Assembly (NCBI RefSeq): GCF_035958815.1
Contig: NZ_CP108383.1
Span: 744,001-808,000 of the forward strand
DNA length: 64,000 nucleotides
Direction of reading: 5' to 3'
DNA from: Nocardia sp. NBC_01327
GTDB lineage: Bacteria; Actinomycetota; Actinomycetes; Mycobacteriales; Mycobacteriaceae
Shown here one piece after another: positions 38,629 through 48,116 of the stretch; position 1 is the first letter of the stretch, and each line of letters begins with the position of its first letter. The notes beneath the pieces were generated by a model. That model saw nothing but the letters and a program-made list of their open reading frames with translations. It made no database searches and had not been told where the DNA came from. Position numbers and translations under genes: made by a program.

Positions 38629-40176
38629 GTGAATTCCCTGGCGCCCCGGGACGCCACCATGTATTGGTTGTCCGCCCGCACCCGCAACGACCTCTTCCTG
38701 CTCTACTGCTTTGCGGACACCGGCAGGTCCGTCGCTCACCTCCGGACGGAACTCGCTGTCCGGGTCGCCGGAATTCCGGATTTGCTGGTGCGCGTGCTGG
38801 ATGCTCCTGCAAACATTGCGTATCCGATTTGGGCGAATTGTGAATTCTCAACCGACCAGTTCGCCGACCACGAGTTGCCGGACGCCACCTGGGCTGACGT
38901 CACGAATGCCCTGGGCGAGCTGCTCGGCACCGGAGTCCGCGCCGCCCACCGCCCCTGGCGCGTGCACATCTTCCGCGGCATCACCGGCGCACCGGGCTTC
39001 GCTCCCGGCGAACCCGCTCTCGTAGTGGTCCTGCAACTTTCACACGCCCTGGCCGACGGCCGCCGCGCCGCCGCCCTCGCCCGATCCCTGTTCGGTGAGC
39101 CCGCCGCCACCGATCCCGAGCCCTCGCCGGGCGGTGGGCTCGAGATCTCCGCTGCGCCGGGTGGATTCGACGCGGCCTCGCTCGCGCGGGCCGCACCGGC
39201 AGGCATCGGTGCCGCAGTGAAAGGCATCAGTGGTGCGCTGGAGGGCGTGGTGCGGCGGGCTGTGCGCCGGGTCGTTCCCAGCGGAGCGATCGCGGGTGTG
39301 CCGATCGACGGCTGGGCGGCGACCGCCGCGGCGCTGCCGGCCGTGCCGATCGATATGGCGCGCACCGTTATTCGCGGGGTGGCCGCGTTTCGTGCGGAGC
39401 GGCGGCTGGCCGAGCTCGCCGTGGCCGGTGCGGTTCCGCCGCCCGCGCCGGGCGCACCGCCGAATCTCTTGAACGGCGGCGGCTCGTCCCCGAGTGCGCA
39501 CGCGGTGCGCATGCTCGTCCACAATGCCGAGTCGCTGCGGGTCCCCGGCTACACCGTGACCGTGGTGGCGGCGACCGCCATCTCGCTTGCCCTGCAGCGC
39601 TATCTCGCGCAGCGCACCGAGCCCGCCGAGTCGCTGCTGGCCCAGATTCCGATGGCGGTTGCCGGGGCAGGGCGGACCCGCAACAGCTACTGCGATCTCT
39701 CGGTGGATCTGGCGGTGCACGAACCGAGGCTGCCGCGCCGCGCGGACCTGATCGCGGCCGAGCTGGCGGTCCGCCGGGAGCGCGCGGAACATCCACTGCA
39801 GGAGGCTCGCTCGCGGGTAGCCGACGCCATGCCCGCCAGGTTGCTGCACGGTGACGTGACTCACTATCCGATCGAGTTTCTCCCCGAACGAGTTTCGGGT
39901 CACACGGTGCTGTCCAGCGTCCATCGCGGCCCGGCCGACCTGTCCTTCGGTGGTGGCCCGGTGCGTTTCACCGCGGGCTTCCCGGGCCTCGGCTCGGTCA
40001 TGCACCTCACCCACGGTGTGCACGGCCTGGGCGACACCGTCACGATCTCGGTGCACGCTGACCCGGCGGTGCTCCCCGACCTCGACGACTACGGCGAACT
40101 GCTGAATACGGCACTGTCGGAGGTCACTTCCGCACTGCGGGAAGCCGCGCCCGAAGGACCGGGCGAGGGGCTCTGA
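38629..40176 (+). CDS. Wax ester synthase/diacylglycerol acyltransferase (WS/DGAT)-like protein
   Basis: A 515-residue homologue of actinobacterial WS/DGAT proteins (triacylglycerol or wax ester synthesis at membranes). The N-terminal LAPRDATMYWLS matches the family. The HHxxxDG active-site motif is SHALADG (about residues 138-144): the second His and the Asp-Gly remain but the first His is Ser. The C-terminal VSVHADPAVLPDLDDYGEL is typical. GTG 38629 is the start, directly after GGGAG without usual spacing; ATG 38659 is possible. Activity may be reduced or different. Confidence 0.8.
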   Translation: MNSLAPRDATMYWLSARTRNDLFLLYCFADTGRSVAHLRTELAVRVAGIPDLLVRVLDAPANIAYPIWANCEFSTDQFADHELPDATWADVTNALGELLGTGVRAAHRPWRVHIFRGITGAPGFAPGEPALVVVLQLSHALADGRRAAALARSLFGEPAATDPEPSPGGGLEISAAPGGFDAASLARAAPAGIGAAVKGISGALEGVVRRAVRRVVPSGAIAGVPIDGWAATAAALPAVPIDMARTVIRGVAAFRAERRLAELAVAGAVPPPAPGAPPNLLNGGGSSPSAHAVRMLVHNAESLRVPGYTVTVVAATAISLALQRYLAQRTEPAESLLAQIPMAVAGAGRTRNSYCDLSVDLAVHEPRLPRRADLIAAELAVRRERAEHPLQEARSRVADAMPARLLHGDVTHYPIEFLPERVSGHTVLSSVHRGPADLSFGGGPVRFTAGFPGLGSVMHLTHGVHGLGDTVTISVHADPAVLPDLDDYGELLNTALSEVTSALREAAPEGPGEGL

Positions 40177-40189
40177 CCTGCGATATGAC

Positions 40190-40226
40190 GAAGGCCCCGC
40201 CCGGACTGAGTCCGGGCGGGGCCTTC
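40190..40226. terminator. Bidirectional terminator hairpin
   Basis: A perfect 17-bp stem (GAAGGCCCCGCCCGGAC and complement) with loop TGA, between the WS/DGAT gene and a convergent tRNA-Ser gene. Confidence 0.85.
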
Positions 40227-40231
40227 GTGAG

Positions 40232-40316
40232 CGGAGGATAGGGGATTTGAACCCCTGAGGGCGTTAACCCAACCCGCGTTCCAGGCGAGCGCCATAGGCC
40301 ACTAGGCGAATCCTCC
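40232..40316 (-). tRNA. tRNA-Ser(GGA)
   Basis: On the minus strand: acceptor GGAGGAT/ATCCTCC, anticodon loop CTGGAAC (GGA), long variable arm, T-arm GGGGTTCAAATCCCC, discriminator G. Confidence 0.95.
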
Positions 40317-40390
40317 GTCGAGCAATATACCGGCTGCCCCCCTGCCGAAAGCAAATCGCGGACTTCCGCGGTCGTTTCCGGCCGGCTCGA

Positions 40391-41407
40391 TTACTTCTTC
40401 TTCAGCCCGTCGAGGACCTTCTGCACCTGCTGCTTGGCGACCGTGGCGACGTCGTCCTTGGAGACCGGTTCGCCGGAGGCGCGGTTGAGGCTGATCTCCA
40501 CTTTGACCGAGACATTGCTGTCCTTGACCGCGACCGTGTAGTCCAGATCGTTGAACGAGGAGTAGTCGCGGGTCTCGGCGTGCCAGTAACCCGCGGAGCC
40601 GATGCCGGTGACGTCGCCGGAGGTGCGGCCGGAACCGGTGGTGCCGGTGTCGTACTGCTTCCACGAGTCGTACTGCGGGCCGCCGTACGCACCGGTGAAC
40701 TCCACATCGAGGGCGATGCGCGCGGTGTTGGTCTGGTACTTGTCGGTGGCGGAGGCGCTGTAGTAATCGGCATTGCAGCTCGCGCGGCCGCCGGTGTAAT
40801 CGCTCGCCTTGGTTTCGGAGTGCTCCGGGGTGCTCTTCTGTGTGCTCGACCACTTGGCGAGCGCGGTCGGGTCGATCAGGCTGCAGGAGTTGGTGACCGT
40901 GTCCATGGAGTAGTTGCCGTCCATGTTCTTCTTCTTGTCGTCACCCAGCGGACTGATCGGCTTGTCCTTGCTGGTGAGCGCCAGGGCGCCGATGCCGATG
41001 CCGACGATCACGACCAGGCCCACCACACCGCCGATGATCCACGGCGTCTTGTTGCCGCCGCCGGGCGGGCGCGGGGGAGTCCCGTAGTTGTAGCCGCCGT
41101 TCATGGGGGCCGGGCCGGGCTGCTGCAGGTACGGTTGCTGCCCCGGATAGTTGTTCACCGGCTGCGGCATCTGCTGATGCGGCTGTGACATCTGCGGCGG
41201 AAACGGCGGCTGCTGCTGCGGCGGAAAGGGCTGTGCCGGCGGCGTATACGGCATCCCCGCGGTGCCGTAGTTGAGCATTGTCGGATCGGCGCCGGTGACC
41301 GGCTGACCCGACTCGGCCGCGGTGGGCGGGGTAGCCCACCACTGTGCGGTTTCCTGATGGTTGGCGGGGTCCTGAGGGCCGCCCGGTCCTGGGTTGTTGC
41401 TTGTCAC
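40391..41407 (-). CDS. Membrane-anchored protein with Pro/Gln-rich N-terminus and extracytoplasmic domain
   Basis: A 338-residue protein: Pro/Gln/Met-rich tract (1 to about 125), one transmembrane helix (WIIGGVVGLVVIVGIGIGALAL), then an extracytoplasmic domain with two cysteines (NSCSLIDPTALAKW, RASCNADY), likely a disulfide, resembling DUF3558-type secreted domains of mycobacteria and nocardiae. GTG 41407 is set by GGAGGGG about 9 nt upstream. It ends with a Lys-rich tail (LDGLKKK). Function unknown; the surface location is inferred from topology. Confidence 0.78.
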   Translation of the reverse strand: MTSNNPGPGGPQDPANHQETAQWWATPPTAAESGQPVTGADPTMLNYGTAGMPYTPPAQPFPPQQQPPFPPQMSQPHQQMPQPVNNYPGQQPYLQQPGPAPMNGGYNYGTPPRPPGGGNKTPWIIGGVVGLVVIVGIGIGALALTSKDKPISPLGDDKKKNMDGNYSMDTVTNSCSLIDPTALAKWSSTQKSTPEHSETKASDYTGGRASCNADYYSASATDKYQTNTARIALDVEFTGAYGGPQYDSWKQYDTGTTGSGRTSGDVTGIGSAGYWHAETRDYSSFNDLDYTVAVKDSNVSVKVEISLNRASGEPVSKDDVATVAKQQVQKVLDGLKKK

Positions 41408-41510
41408 TACTGGTTTCCCCTCCGGTAACGAGCGGGTGCCCCCGCGATGTCGGTTGGATCGTAACGACCCCGTGCGGCAAGAGCATCGGTGAGCCGCTAC
41501 ACTGGCCGAC

Positions 41511-41597
41511 GGATCCAGCGCGGCGCGCATCCTGTGAACTCCCCCAGGGCCGGAAGGCAGCAAGGGTCAATGGGCTCTGCCGGGTGCGCTGGGTCCC
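41511..41597 (+). ncRNA. ffs: Signal recognition particle RNA (4.5S, small type)
   Basis: The universal SRP tetraloop region is present: CAGGGCCGGAAGGCAGCA with GGAA tetraloop and the following AAGGGT internal loop. The ends pair: GGATCCAGCGC near the start with GCGCTGGGTCC near the end. A T-rich stretch (TTTCTTTTTCC) follows, fitting termination. The RNA binds Ffh and targets membrane proteins. Confidence 0.93.
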
Positions 41598-41627
41598 CTT
41601 TCTTTTTCCTCCAGGTGTGCGGGCTGA

Positions 41628-43025
<1,398 letters not shown>

Positions 43026-43036
43026 CAAATAAGAAG

Positions 43037-43108
43037 GCGCGCACCGGAATCCGGTGCGCGCGAAAAGGATTCGAACAGCAGGGCACGCACCCTCGGGTGC
43101 GTGCCCTG
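43037..43108. terminator. Two back-to-back hairpins between convergent genes
   Basis: Hairpin 1: GCGCGCACCGG/complement at 43037-43047 and 43051-43061. Hairpin 2: CAGGGCACGCACCC/complement at 43079-43092 and 43095-43108. Each lies nearer to one of the two convergent genes. Confidence 0.8.
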
Positions 43109-43113
43109 TGTTG

Positions 43114-43968
43114 TCAGCTGGGTTTGTGGGCCAGTACCGCGAAGATGGTTACCGAGAGGTGGATATCACCGGTGGCCGCACCGGCTTCCAGGTCGGCGAT
43201 GAGTTGATCGCGCTGCGGGACGGTGATGGAGCCGCGGGCGACGGACATGTCCGCGATGCGGGCGACCAGTGCGCCGGCGCCGATGCCGCCGTCCTGGATG
43301 AGCGCGTGCGAGCCGATATCGTCCACGACCAGTCCGGCCTGGGTGAGCTGTCCGGCCAGTCGGCGCCCGGCGAAGGGGTTGGTGGTGCGGGCGATCATGG
43401 TCTCGATGACCTCGTGCACCACCTTCGGGTCGCCCGGATGGACAACGGCGGTGCCCCAGTCGCTGTCCAGGACGACCACGCGGCCGCCCGGTTTCAAGAC
43501 GCGAGCGATCTCTCCGGCGGCGCGGGCCGGGCTGGTCAGGTGTTGGAAGACGCGTTCGCACAGGGCGACATCGAAGGTGTCGCTGCCGAAGGGCAGCCCG
43601 TAGGCGTCCCCGGAGGCGAACTTCGCGGCCGAACCGGTCTGCGCGGCGCGGCGTTCGGCGGCGGCACGCAGGTCCGGGTCTGGTTCGACGCCGATCGCGG
43701 TGCCGTCCGGCCCGGCCAGCTCGGCGAAGGTGAAGACCTCGGACCCGGTGCCGGACCCGATGTCGACGGCGCTTTCGCCGGCCTGGGTGGCAAGAGCCTC
43801 GTGCGCCCAGTTCCGCAGCCGCCGGATTCCCGGTAGCGCGGCCTGCAGATCTTGGACATCGACCAGTTGATCCTGGCCGTCGCTGTCGAATCGGTCCGGA
43901 CGTAAGCCGGCCCCGGTGCCATCGTGCGGCACGGTTCCCACTGTAGAAATAGCCATGGTGTCGGGCAT
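43114..43968 (-). CDS. SAM-dependent methyltransferase
   Basis: A 284-residue class I methyltransferase. Motif I is VDIGSGTGSEVF (about residues 75-86), followed by an acidic residue binding the SAM ribose (GVEPD), then FDVALCERVFQHL and LKPGGRVVVLD (motifs post-I and III). The N-terminal RFDSDGQDQLVDVQDLQ is found in UbiE/COQ5-like methyltransferases. The substrate is unknown; methylation of a small molecule is likely. ATG 43968 or ATG 43956 may start the gene. It is divergent from the HhH-GPD gene. Confidence 0.84.
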   Translation of the reverse strand: MPDTMAISTVGTVPHDGTGAGLRPDRFDSDGQDQLVDVQDLQAALPGIRRLRNWAHEALATQAGESAVDIGSGTGSEVFTFAELAGPDGTAIGVEPDPDLRAAAERRAAQTGSAAKFASGDAYGLPFGSDTFDVALCERVFQHLTSPARAAGEIARVLKPGGRVVVLDSDWGTAVVHPGDPKVVHEVIETMIARTTNPFAGRRLAGQLTQAGLVVDDIGSHALIQDGGIGAGALVARIADMSVARGSITVPQRDQLIADLEAGAATGDIHLSVTIFAVLAHKPS

Positions 43969-44064
43969 GCCGCCGAGCCTAGTCGTGACCCGCGTCACCG
44001 CAAGGCAGAGCCGCGGCGGCCGGGTGATCGGTCCGGATTCGGGGCGGGGTGGGATGATCTGACG

Positions 44065-44643
44065 ATGGTGAGCCGCAAACTGTGCCTCGCGCAGGACCCC
44101 GAGGCGGACAAGCTGTTGTCGGACGACGACTTCGCCCTGCTGACCGGCATGCTGCTGGACCAGCAGTTTCCCATGGAGCACGCCTTCCGCGGCCCGCAGA
44201 AGCTGGCCGATCGGATGGGCGGCTTCGATATCCGGCGGATCGCCGACACCGATCCGGCGGAGTTCGAGGAGCTGGCCTCCACCCCGCCCGCCATCCACCG
44301 CTACGGCCGTTCCATGGGCCGCCGGGTGCAGGAGCTGGCGCACTTCATCGTCGAGAACTACGACGGCAAGACCTCGGGCCTGTGGACCCAGGGTGATCCC
44401 GACGGCAAGGAAATCCTGAAGCGCCTCAGGGCGCTGCCCGGCTTCGGTGATCAGAAGGCCCGAATCTTCCTGGCCCTCCTGGGCAAACAGCGCGGCCTCA
44501 CCGCCGGTGGCTGGCGCGAGGCCGCGGGCGCCTACGGCGAGGACGGCTCCCGCCGCTCGGTAGCGGATGTGACCGATGCCGAAACCCTCACGCAGGTAAG
44601 GGAATTCAAGAAGCAGGCCAAGGCCGCCGCCAAAAAAGCCTGA
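44065..44643 (+). CDS. HhH-GPD family base-excision repair protein
   Basis: A 192-residue protein with the helix-hairpin-helix-GPD fold: LLTGMLLDQQFPMEHAF at the N-terminus and the hairpin LRALPGFGDQKARIFLALLGK (about residues 123-143). In classical family members a catalytic Asp lies about 20 residues after the hairpin; here the candidate is around DVTDAE. Its glycosylase activity is uncertain. It resembles the uncharacterised actinobacterial short HhH-GPD proteins with a Lys-rich tail (KKQAKAAAKKA). Confidence 0.8.
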   Translation: MVSRKLCLAQDPEADKLLSDDDFALLTGMLLDQQFPMEHAFRGPQKLADRMGGFDIRRIADTDPAEFEELASTPPAIHRYGRSMGRRVQELAHFIVENYDGKTSGLWTQGDPDGKEILKRLRALPGFGDQKARIFLALLGKQRGLTAGGWREAAGAYGEDGSRRSVADVTDAETLTQVREFKKQAKAAAKKA

Positions 44644-44710
44644 CGCGCCCGGAACCGTTCCGCGAGAAGCGATTACGTGCCGGGTAATGGATGTGATTAC
44701 GCCTGCCCAG

Positions 44711-44764
44711 AATCAAGGTGGTTTTTAACCTCCAGCGAAATCGCTGGTTGCTTGATGCTTGCCG
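44711..44764 (+). promoter_or_regulatory. Conserved promoter block of tandem gene 1
   Basis: A 54-nt block with AATCAAGGTGGTTTTTAA at its start and TTGCTTGATGCTTGCCG at its end, with the same spacing as at 46455-46508 before gene 3. It contains a small inverted repeat CCAGCG-AAAT-CGCTGG (44732-44747). Confidence 0.55.
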
Positions 44765-44805
44765 CTATCAGTTCGTTTCAGGCAGTGGCGAGGAAGCAGT
44801 ACCAA

Positions 44806-45522
44806 ATGAAGATGAGGGAATTAACCGGGATCGCGGCACTTGCGATCGCGGCATCAGTCGCACCGTTGGCGACTGCCGGAGCGGCTCCGGCCGTACCGGA
44901 CAACGGTGTAATCAATTACTCGGCAACGAATTCCGACAAGAACACCGTTATCTCCACCGACGCGGGTTCGCTGGTGGTCGACAACGGTGTCTTCAAGATC
45001 AAGGCGGCCAATGGGACAACGGTCGCCGGCACCGAATTGAGCTTCCGGGTAGACGATTTCGTCTTCCCGATCGCGGCGGATATCAAGGACCGTACTGCGA
45101 CCCTGACACCGCAGTTCGATACCGAGCACGCCGTATACAAGCCTGTCGCACTGCCTTTCGAGAATTCGGCGCCGTGGAAGTCGGACTACGACCGCGAACA
45201 GGCGGCCTGGGGTCGTCTGCGTGACACCGTCGGCGTGGGCGCGACCATCGGCACCGCGGTAGGTGGCATCGGCGGCGCGGCAGTGGGCTGCGTCATCGGT
45301 GGCGTTATCGGCGCCGGCGCCGCGGCCGCCGCGATTGTCGGCCTGTTCGGCCCGATCGTTCCGGCCGCCGTGGTGGGCTGCCTCGGCGGTATTGCCGCCA
45401 TCGGTTTCCTCGGCACCCTGGCGGGTCAGTTGCTGATTACCGCACCGGTCGCGATTCTCGCTGCGGTGCAGTACTTCAGCACGATCACCGAGCCTTCGAT
45501 CAATCAGCCGCCTGCGAAATAA
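44806..45522 (+). CDS. Secreted glycine-zipper protein, tandem copy 1
   Basis: A 238-residue exported protein: signal peptide (MKMRELTGIAALAIAA... ending GAAP), an N-domain with repeated motif GVFKIKAANGTTVAGT, FPIAADIKD and TLTPQFD, a YDREQAAW helix, then a C-terminal region built of small residues (GATIGTAVGGIGGAAVGCVI, GAGAAAAAIVGLFGP) with GxxxG spacing. The C-part should insert into or span a membrane. It is a close paralogue of the next two genes. GAGGAAG is the ribosome site, about 12 nt before the ATG. No named function is recognised. Confidence 0.88.
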   Translation: MKMRELTGIAALAIAASVAPLATAGAAPAVPDNGVINYSATNSDKNTVISTDAGSLVVDNGVFKIKAANGTTVAGTELSFRVDDFVFPIAADIKDRTATLTPQFDTEHAVYKPVALPFENSAPWKSDYDREQAAWGRLRDTVGVGATIGTAVGGIGGAAVGCVIGGVIGAGAAAAAIVGLFGPIVPAAVVGCLGGIAAIGFLGTLAGQLLITAPVAILAAVQYFSTITEPSINQPPAK

Positions 45523-45535
45523 CTAGCTGACTCAC

Positions 45536-45569
45536 AGGTGCCGCACAGATATTCACTGCTGCGGCACCT
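45536..45569 (+). terminator. Terminator after tandem copy 1
   Basis: A perfect 10-bp stem AGGTGCCGCA/TGCGGCACCT with a 14-nt loop, 14 nt after the stop. Confidence 0.65.
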
Positions 45570-45650
45570 TCGAGTCATCTTTTGTTCTCGTCATGCAGCT
45601 TCGATCTTGGAGTTCCCCCTACGGATCGCCTGATGAGGAAAACCGAACAT

Positions 45651-46364
45651 ATGTTGTCGAAGAAATGCGCCGCTGCTGCGGCGCTGATGATCGCTGCCCT
45701 GGGCGTAACCGCTGGTACCGCGGGCGCAGCCCCGGAAGCCGCTGATGCAAGCGCCATCAACTACACCTCCACCACCACCGAGACCAGCACGATCATCAAG
45801 ACCGATGGTGGTTCGCTGGTCAATGACAACGGTGTCTTCAAGATCAAGGCCGCCAACGGCACCACCGTTGCCGGTACCGATCTGAGCTTCCGTGTCGATG
45901 ACTTCCAGTTCCCGATCGCCGCGGAGATCAAGGACAACGTCGCGACGCTGACCCCGCAGTTCGACGTGGAGCACGCGGTCTACCAGCCGGTCGCCCTGCC
46001 TTTCGAGGACACCGCGCCCTGGAAGACCCCGTACGACCGTGAGCAGGCCGCCTGGAACCGCATGAAGGACACCATCTCCACCGGTGCCACCATCGGCACC
46101 CTGGTCGGTGGCGTCGGCGGCGCGGCTGTCGGCTGTGTCATCGGCGGCGTTGTCGGCGCCGGTGCCGCTGCCGCTGCCATCGTGGGCCTGTTCGGCCCGA
46201 TCGTTCCGGCCGCCGTTCTCGGCTGCCTCGGTGGCATGGCCGCCATCGGCTTCCTGGGTACCCTCGCGGGCCAGTTGCTGGTGACCGCTCCGGTCGCGAT
46301 TCTGGCTGCCGCGCAGTACTTCACGACCATCAACGCTCCCTTCAACGTGGCTCCCGCCAAGTAG
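45651..46364 (+). CDS. Secreted glycine-zipper protein, tandem copy 2
   Basis: A 237-residue paralogue of the previous gene, with the same order of elements: signal peptide (MLSKKCAAAAALMIAALGV...), GVFKIKAANGTTVAGT, FPIAAEIKD, TLTPQFDVEHAVY, YDREQAAWNRMKD, glycine zipper, TAPVAILAAAQYFTTI. The start ATG 45651 matches the leader alignment of the other copies (GAGGAAAA 12 nt upstream); an earlier in-frame ATG at 45633 has no site. Two cysteines sit inside the zipper, conserved in all three copies (GCVIGG and GCLGG). Confidence 0.88.
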   Translation: MLSKKCAAAAALMIAALGVTAGTAGAAPEAADASAINYTSTTTETSTIIKTDGGSLVNDNGVFKIKAANGTTVAGTDLSFRVDDFQFPIAAEIKDNVATLTPQFDVEHAVYQPVALPFEDTAPWKTPYDREQAAWNRMKDTISTGATIGTLVGGVGGAAVGCVIGGVVGAGAAAAAIVGLFGPIVPAAVLGCLGGMAAIGFLGTLAGQLLVTAPVAILAAAQYFTTINAPFNVAPAK

Positions 46365-46406
46365 CCACGCACGCTGCGGAGACGCAGAAATAGCTGCAGG
46401 GACACA

Positions 46407-46433
46407 GCCCCCGCCCGGACTCCGGACGGGGGC
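46407..46433 (+). terminator. Terminator after tandem copy 2
   Basis: A 12-bp stem with one mismatch (GCCCCCGCCCGG with CCGGACGGGGGC), 43 nt after the stop. Confidence 0.65.
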
Positions 46434-46454
46434 CGTCCTCGTGTCACGAGTTCG

Positions 46455-46508
46455 AATCAAGCCGGTTTTAAGGGTCCCGTTCACGAGGGTTTTGCTCGAT
46501 GCTTGCCG
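46455..46508 (+). promoter_or_regulatory. Conserved promoter block of tandem gene 3
   Basis: A 54-nt block matching 44711-44764: AATCAAGCCGGTTTTAAG at the start and TTGCTCGATGCTTGCCG at the end with identical internal spacing (37 nt from AATCAAG to TTGCT). It lies 35 nt upstream of the start codon. Confidence 0.55.
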
Positions 46509-46542
46509 ACGCACTGCACAAAGTAGATGAGGGAAGCAGTAC

Positions 46543-47247
46543 ATGAAAATGAAGAAATTCGCCGCTATTGCGGCGCTGGTGACCGCTGCGCTGGGCGTGA
46601 CCGCGGGAACTGTCAATGCTGCCCCCGAGTCTCCTTCGGGCGCCATCGATTACACCGCCACCACCACCGACACCAGCACGATCATCAAGACCGATGCGGG
46701 CTCGCTGGTCAATGAAGACGGTGTCTTCAAGATCAAGGCCGCCAACGGCACCACCGTCGCGGGCACCGACCTGAACTTCCGCGTGGACGATTTCCAGTTC
46801 CCGATCGCCGCGGAGATCAAGGACAATGTCGCCACTCTGACCCCGCAGTTCGACGTGGACCACGCCGTCTACAAGCCCGTCGACCTGCCGTTCCAGGACA
46901 CCGCGCCCTGGAAGACCCCGTACGACCGTGAGCAGGCCGCCTGGAACCGCCTCAAGGACACCATCGCGACCGGCGCCACCATCGGCACCCTGGTCGGCGG
47001 CATCAGCGGCGCGGCCATCGGTTGCGTCATCGGTGGTGTTGTCGGCGCGGGCGCTGCCGCTGCCGCGATCGTGGGTCTCTTCGGCCCGATCGTTCCGGCC
47101 GCCGTCCTCGGCTGCCTCGGTGGCATGGCCGCCATCGGTTTCCTGGGCACCCTCGCGGGTCAGCTGCTGGTGACCGCCCCGGTCGCCATCCTGGCCGCGG
47201 TGCAGTACTTCACCACCATCAACGCGCCGTTCAACACGGCCAAGTAA
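46543..47247 (+). CDS. Secreted glycine-zipper protein, tandem copy 3
   Basis: A 234-residue paralogue. It is closest to copy 2 (long identical stretches such as GTLAGQLLVTAPVAILAA and DDFQFPIAAEIKDNVATL) and shares its promoter block with copy 1. The signal peptide is MKMKKFAAIAALVTAALGV. The conserved N-domain and zipper are complete, so all three genes appear functional. A GAGGGAAG ribosome site lies 8-10 nt upstream. Function unknown; membrane insertion is inferred from the zipper. Confidence 0.88.
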   Translation: MKMKKFAAIAALVTAALGVTAGTVNAAPESPSGAIDYTATTTDTSTIIKTDAGSLVNEDGVFKIKAANGTTVAGTDLNFRVDDFQFPIAAEIKDNVATLTPQFDVDHAVYKPVDLPFQDTAPWKTPYDREQAAWNRLKDTIATGATIGTLVGGISGAAIGCVIGGVVGAGAAAAAIVGLFGPIVPAAVLGCLGGMAAIGFLGTLAGQLLVTAPVAILAAVQYFTTINAPFNTAK

Positions 47248-47290
47248 ACAGACACGCGATTCGGGGCGCGTCCGGCGCACCGAATTCAGG

Positions 47291-47326
47291 CGGACCCGCT
47301 CGACCACCATGGTCGGGCGGGTTCGC
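47291..47326 (+). terminator. Terminator after tandem copy 3
   Basis: An imperfect stem of about 14 bp (GACCCGCTCGACCA with TGGTCGGGCGGGT) closing on CCA, 44 nt after the stop. Confidence 0.6.
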
Positions 47327-47390
47327 CCGTTTTGGGATCGTGGTGAATTCAAACCTGTTGGGGGAGTTGGCCCGGTGGTGGAGTGTGGTG

Positions 47391-47942
47391 ATGGGCGAGC
47401 TGACCTCGATACACGGCGGCGGGGCCGCACTGACTTCTACCGATGGCGCTGACCTGCGAAAAACCTTCGCGCACTTCCCGAGTGGAGTGGTGGCGGTATG
47501 CGCGCAGATCGGCGGCGAGGCATACGGGATGGTGGTGAGCACCTTTGTCCCGGTATCCCTCGATCCACCGCTGGTATCCCTGTGCGTGCAGTACTCCTCG
47601 GAGACCTGGCCGCGCCTGGAGAAGGCCAGCCGGCTCGGATTGAGCCTGCTCGGCGGGCATCAGGAGGCGGCGGCCCGCAGTCTGAGCTCGCGGAAGGGCG
47701 ATCGTTTCCGGGATGTGGATCTGCGCACCGGCAACGGCAATGCCGCCTTCATCGGGGGAGCCGCCGCGTGGTTGGAAGCGTCGATATACGAGCAGGTCGC
47801 GGCGGGTGATCACGCCGTGGTCCTGCTGCGTGTGCACCGGGTCAGCGCACATTCCGACGACGAGCCGCTCGTCTTCCACCGCAGTGGTTTTCGTGGATTG
47901 CATGATGCCGTGCCGCCGGGAATCAGCGAGGCCGCGAGCTGA
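47391..47942 (+). CDS. Flavin reductase (DIM6/NTAB, SsuE-partner type)
   Basis: A 183-residue FMN reductase of the two-component monooxygenase class. The start of the domain, LRKTFAHFPSGVVAVCAQ, and the FMN loop (VSTFVPVSLDPPLVSLCV) are typical, as is FRDVDLRTGNGNAAFI. It would supply FMNH2 to the three luciferase-like monooxygenases downstream. ATG 47391 has GGAG 7 nt upstream. It precedes the SAM riboswitch by about 70 nt and has its own transcription start. The partner assignment is inferred. Confidence 0.85.
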   Translation: MGELTSIHGGGAALTSTDGADLRKTFAHFPSGVVAVCAQIGGEAYGMVVSTFVPVSLDPPLVSLCVQYSSETWPRLEKASRLGLSLLGGHQEAAARSLSSRKGDRFRDVDLRTGNGNAAFIGGAAAWLEASIYEQVAAGDHAVVLLRVHRVSAHSDDEPLVFHRSGFRGLHDAVPPGISEAAS

Positions 47943-48014
47943 GCGCCGTTCCTGTTTGAACTCACGCTGATCCGGACCGGCGACACTCGCTGCCCCGGCT
48001 CGTAGCGTCATCCT

Positions 48015-48106
48015 CACCATCCAGAGCGACCGAGAGACCTGGCTCGTAGACGTCGCAGCAACCCCCCGCCCGCGGGTGCGGGTGCTACCGCCGGGACCGA
48101 TGGAGG
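48015..48106 (+). ncRNA. S-box-like SAM riboswitch
   Basis: Core elements of the SAM-I clan are visible in order: CCATC (P1 5'), GAGCGACCGAGAGACCTGGC with the GACC(U)GGC segment, GTCGC closing P2 on GCGAC, the invariant GCAACC, a P3 stem (CCCGC/GCGGG), GGTGCTACC, and GATGG (P1 3'). The GGAGGA ribosome site of the first ABC gene starts inside the P1 3' strand at about 48102, so it probably acts on translation, with SAM binding hiding the site. Assignment to SAM-I versus the related SAM-IV class is not certain. Confidence 0.72.
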
Positions 48107-48116
48107 ACGAATCCAT

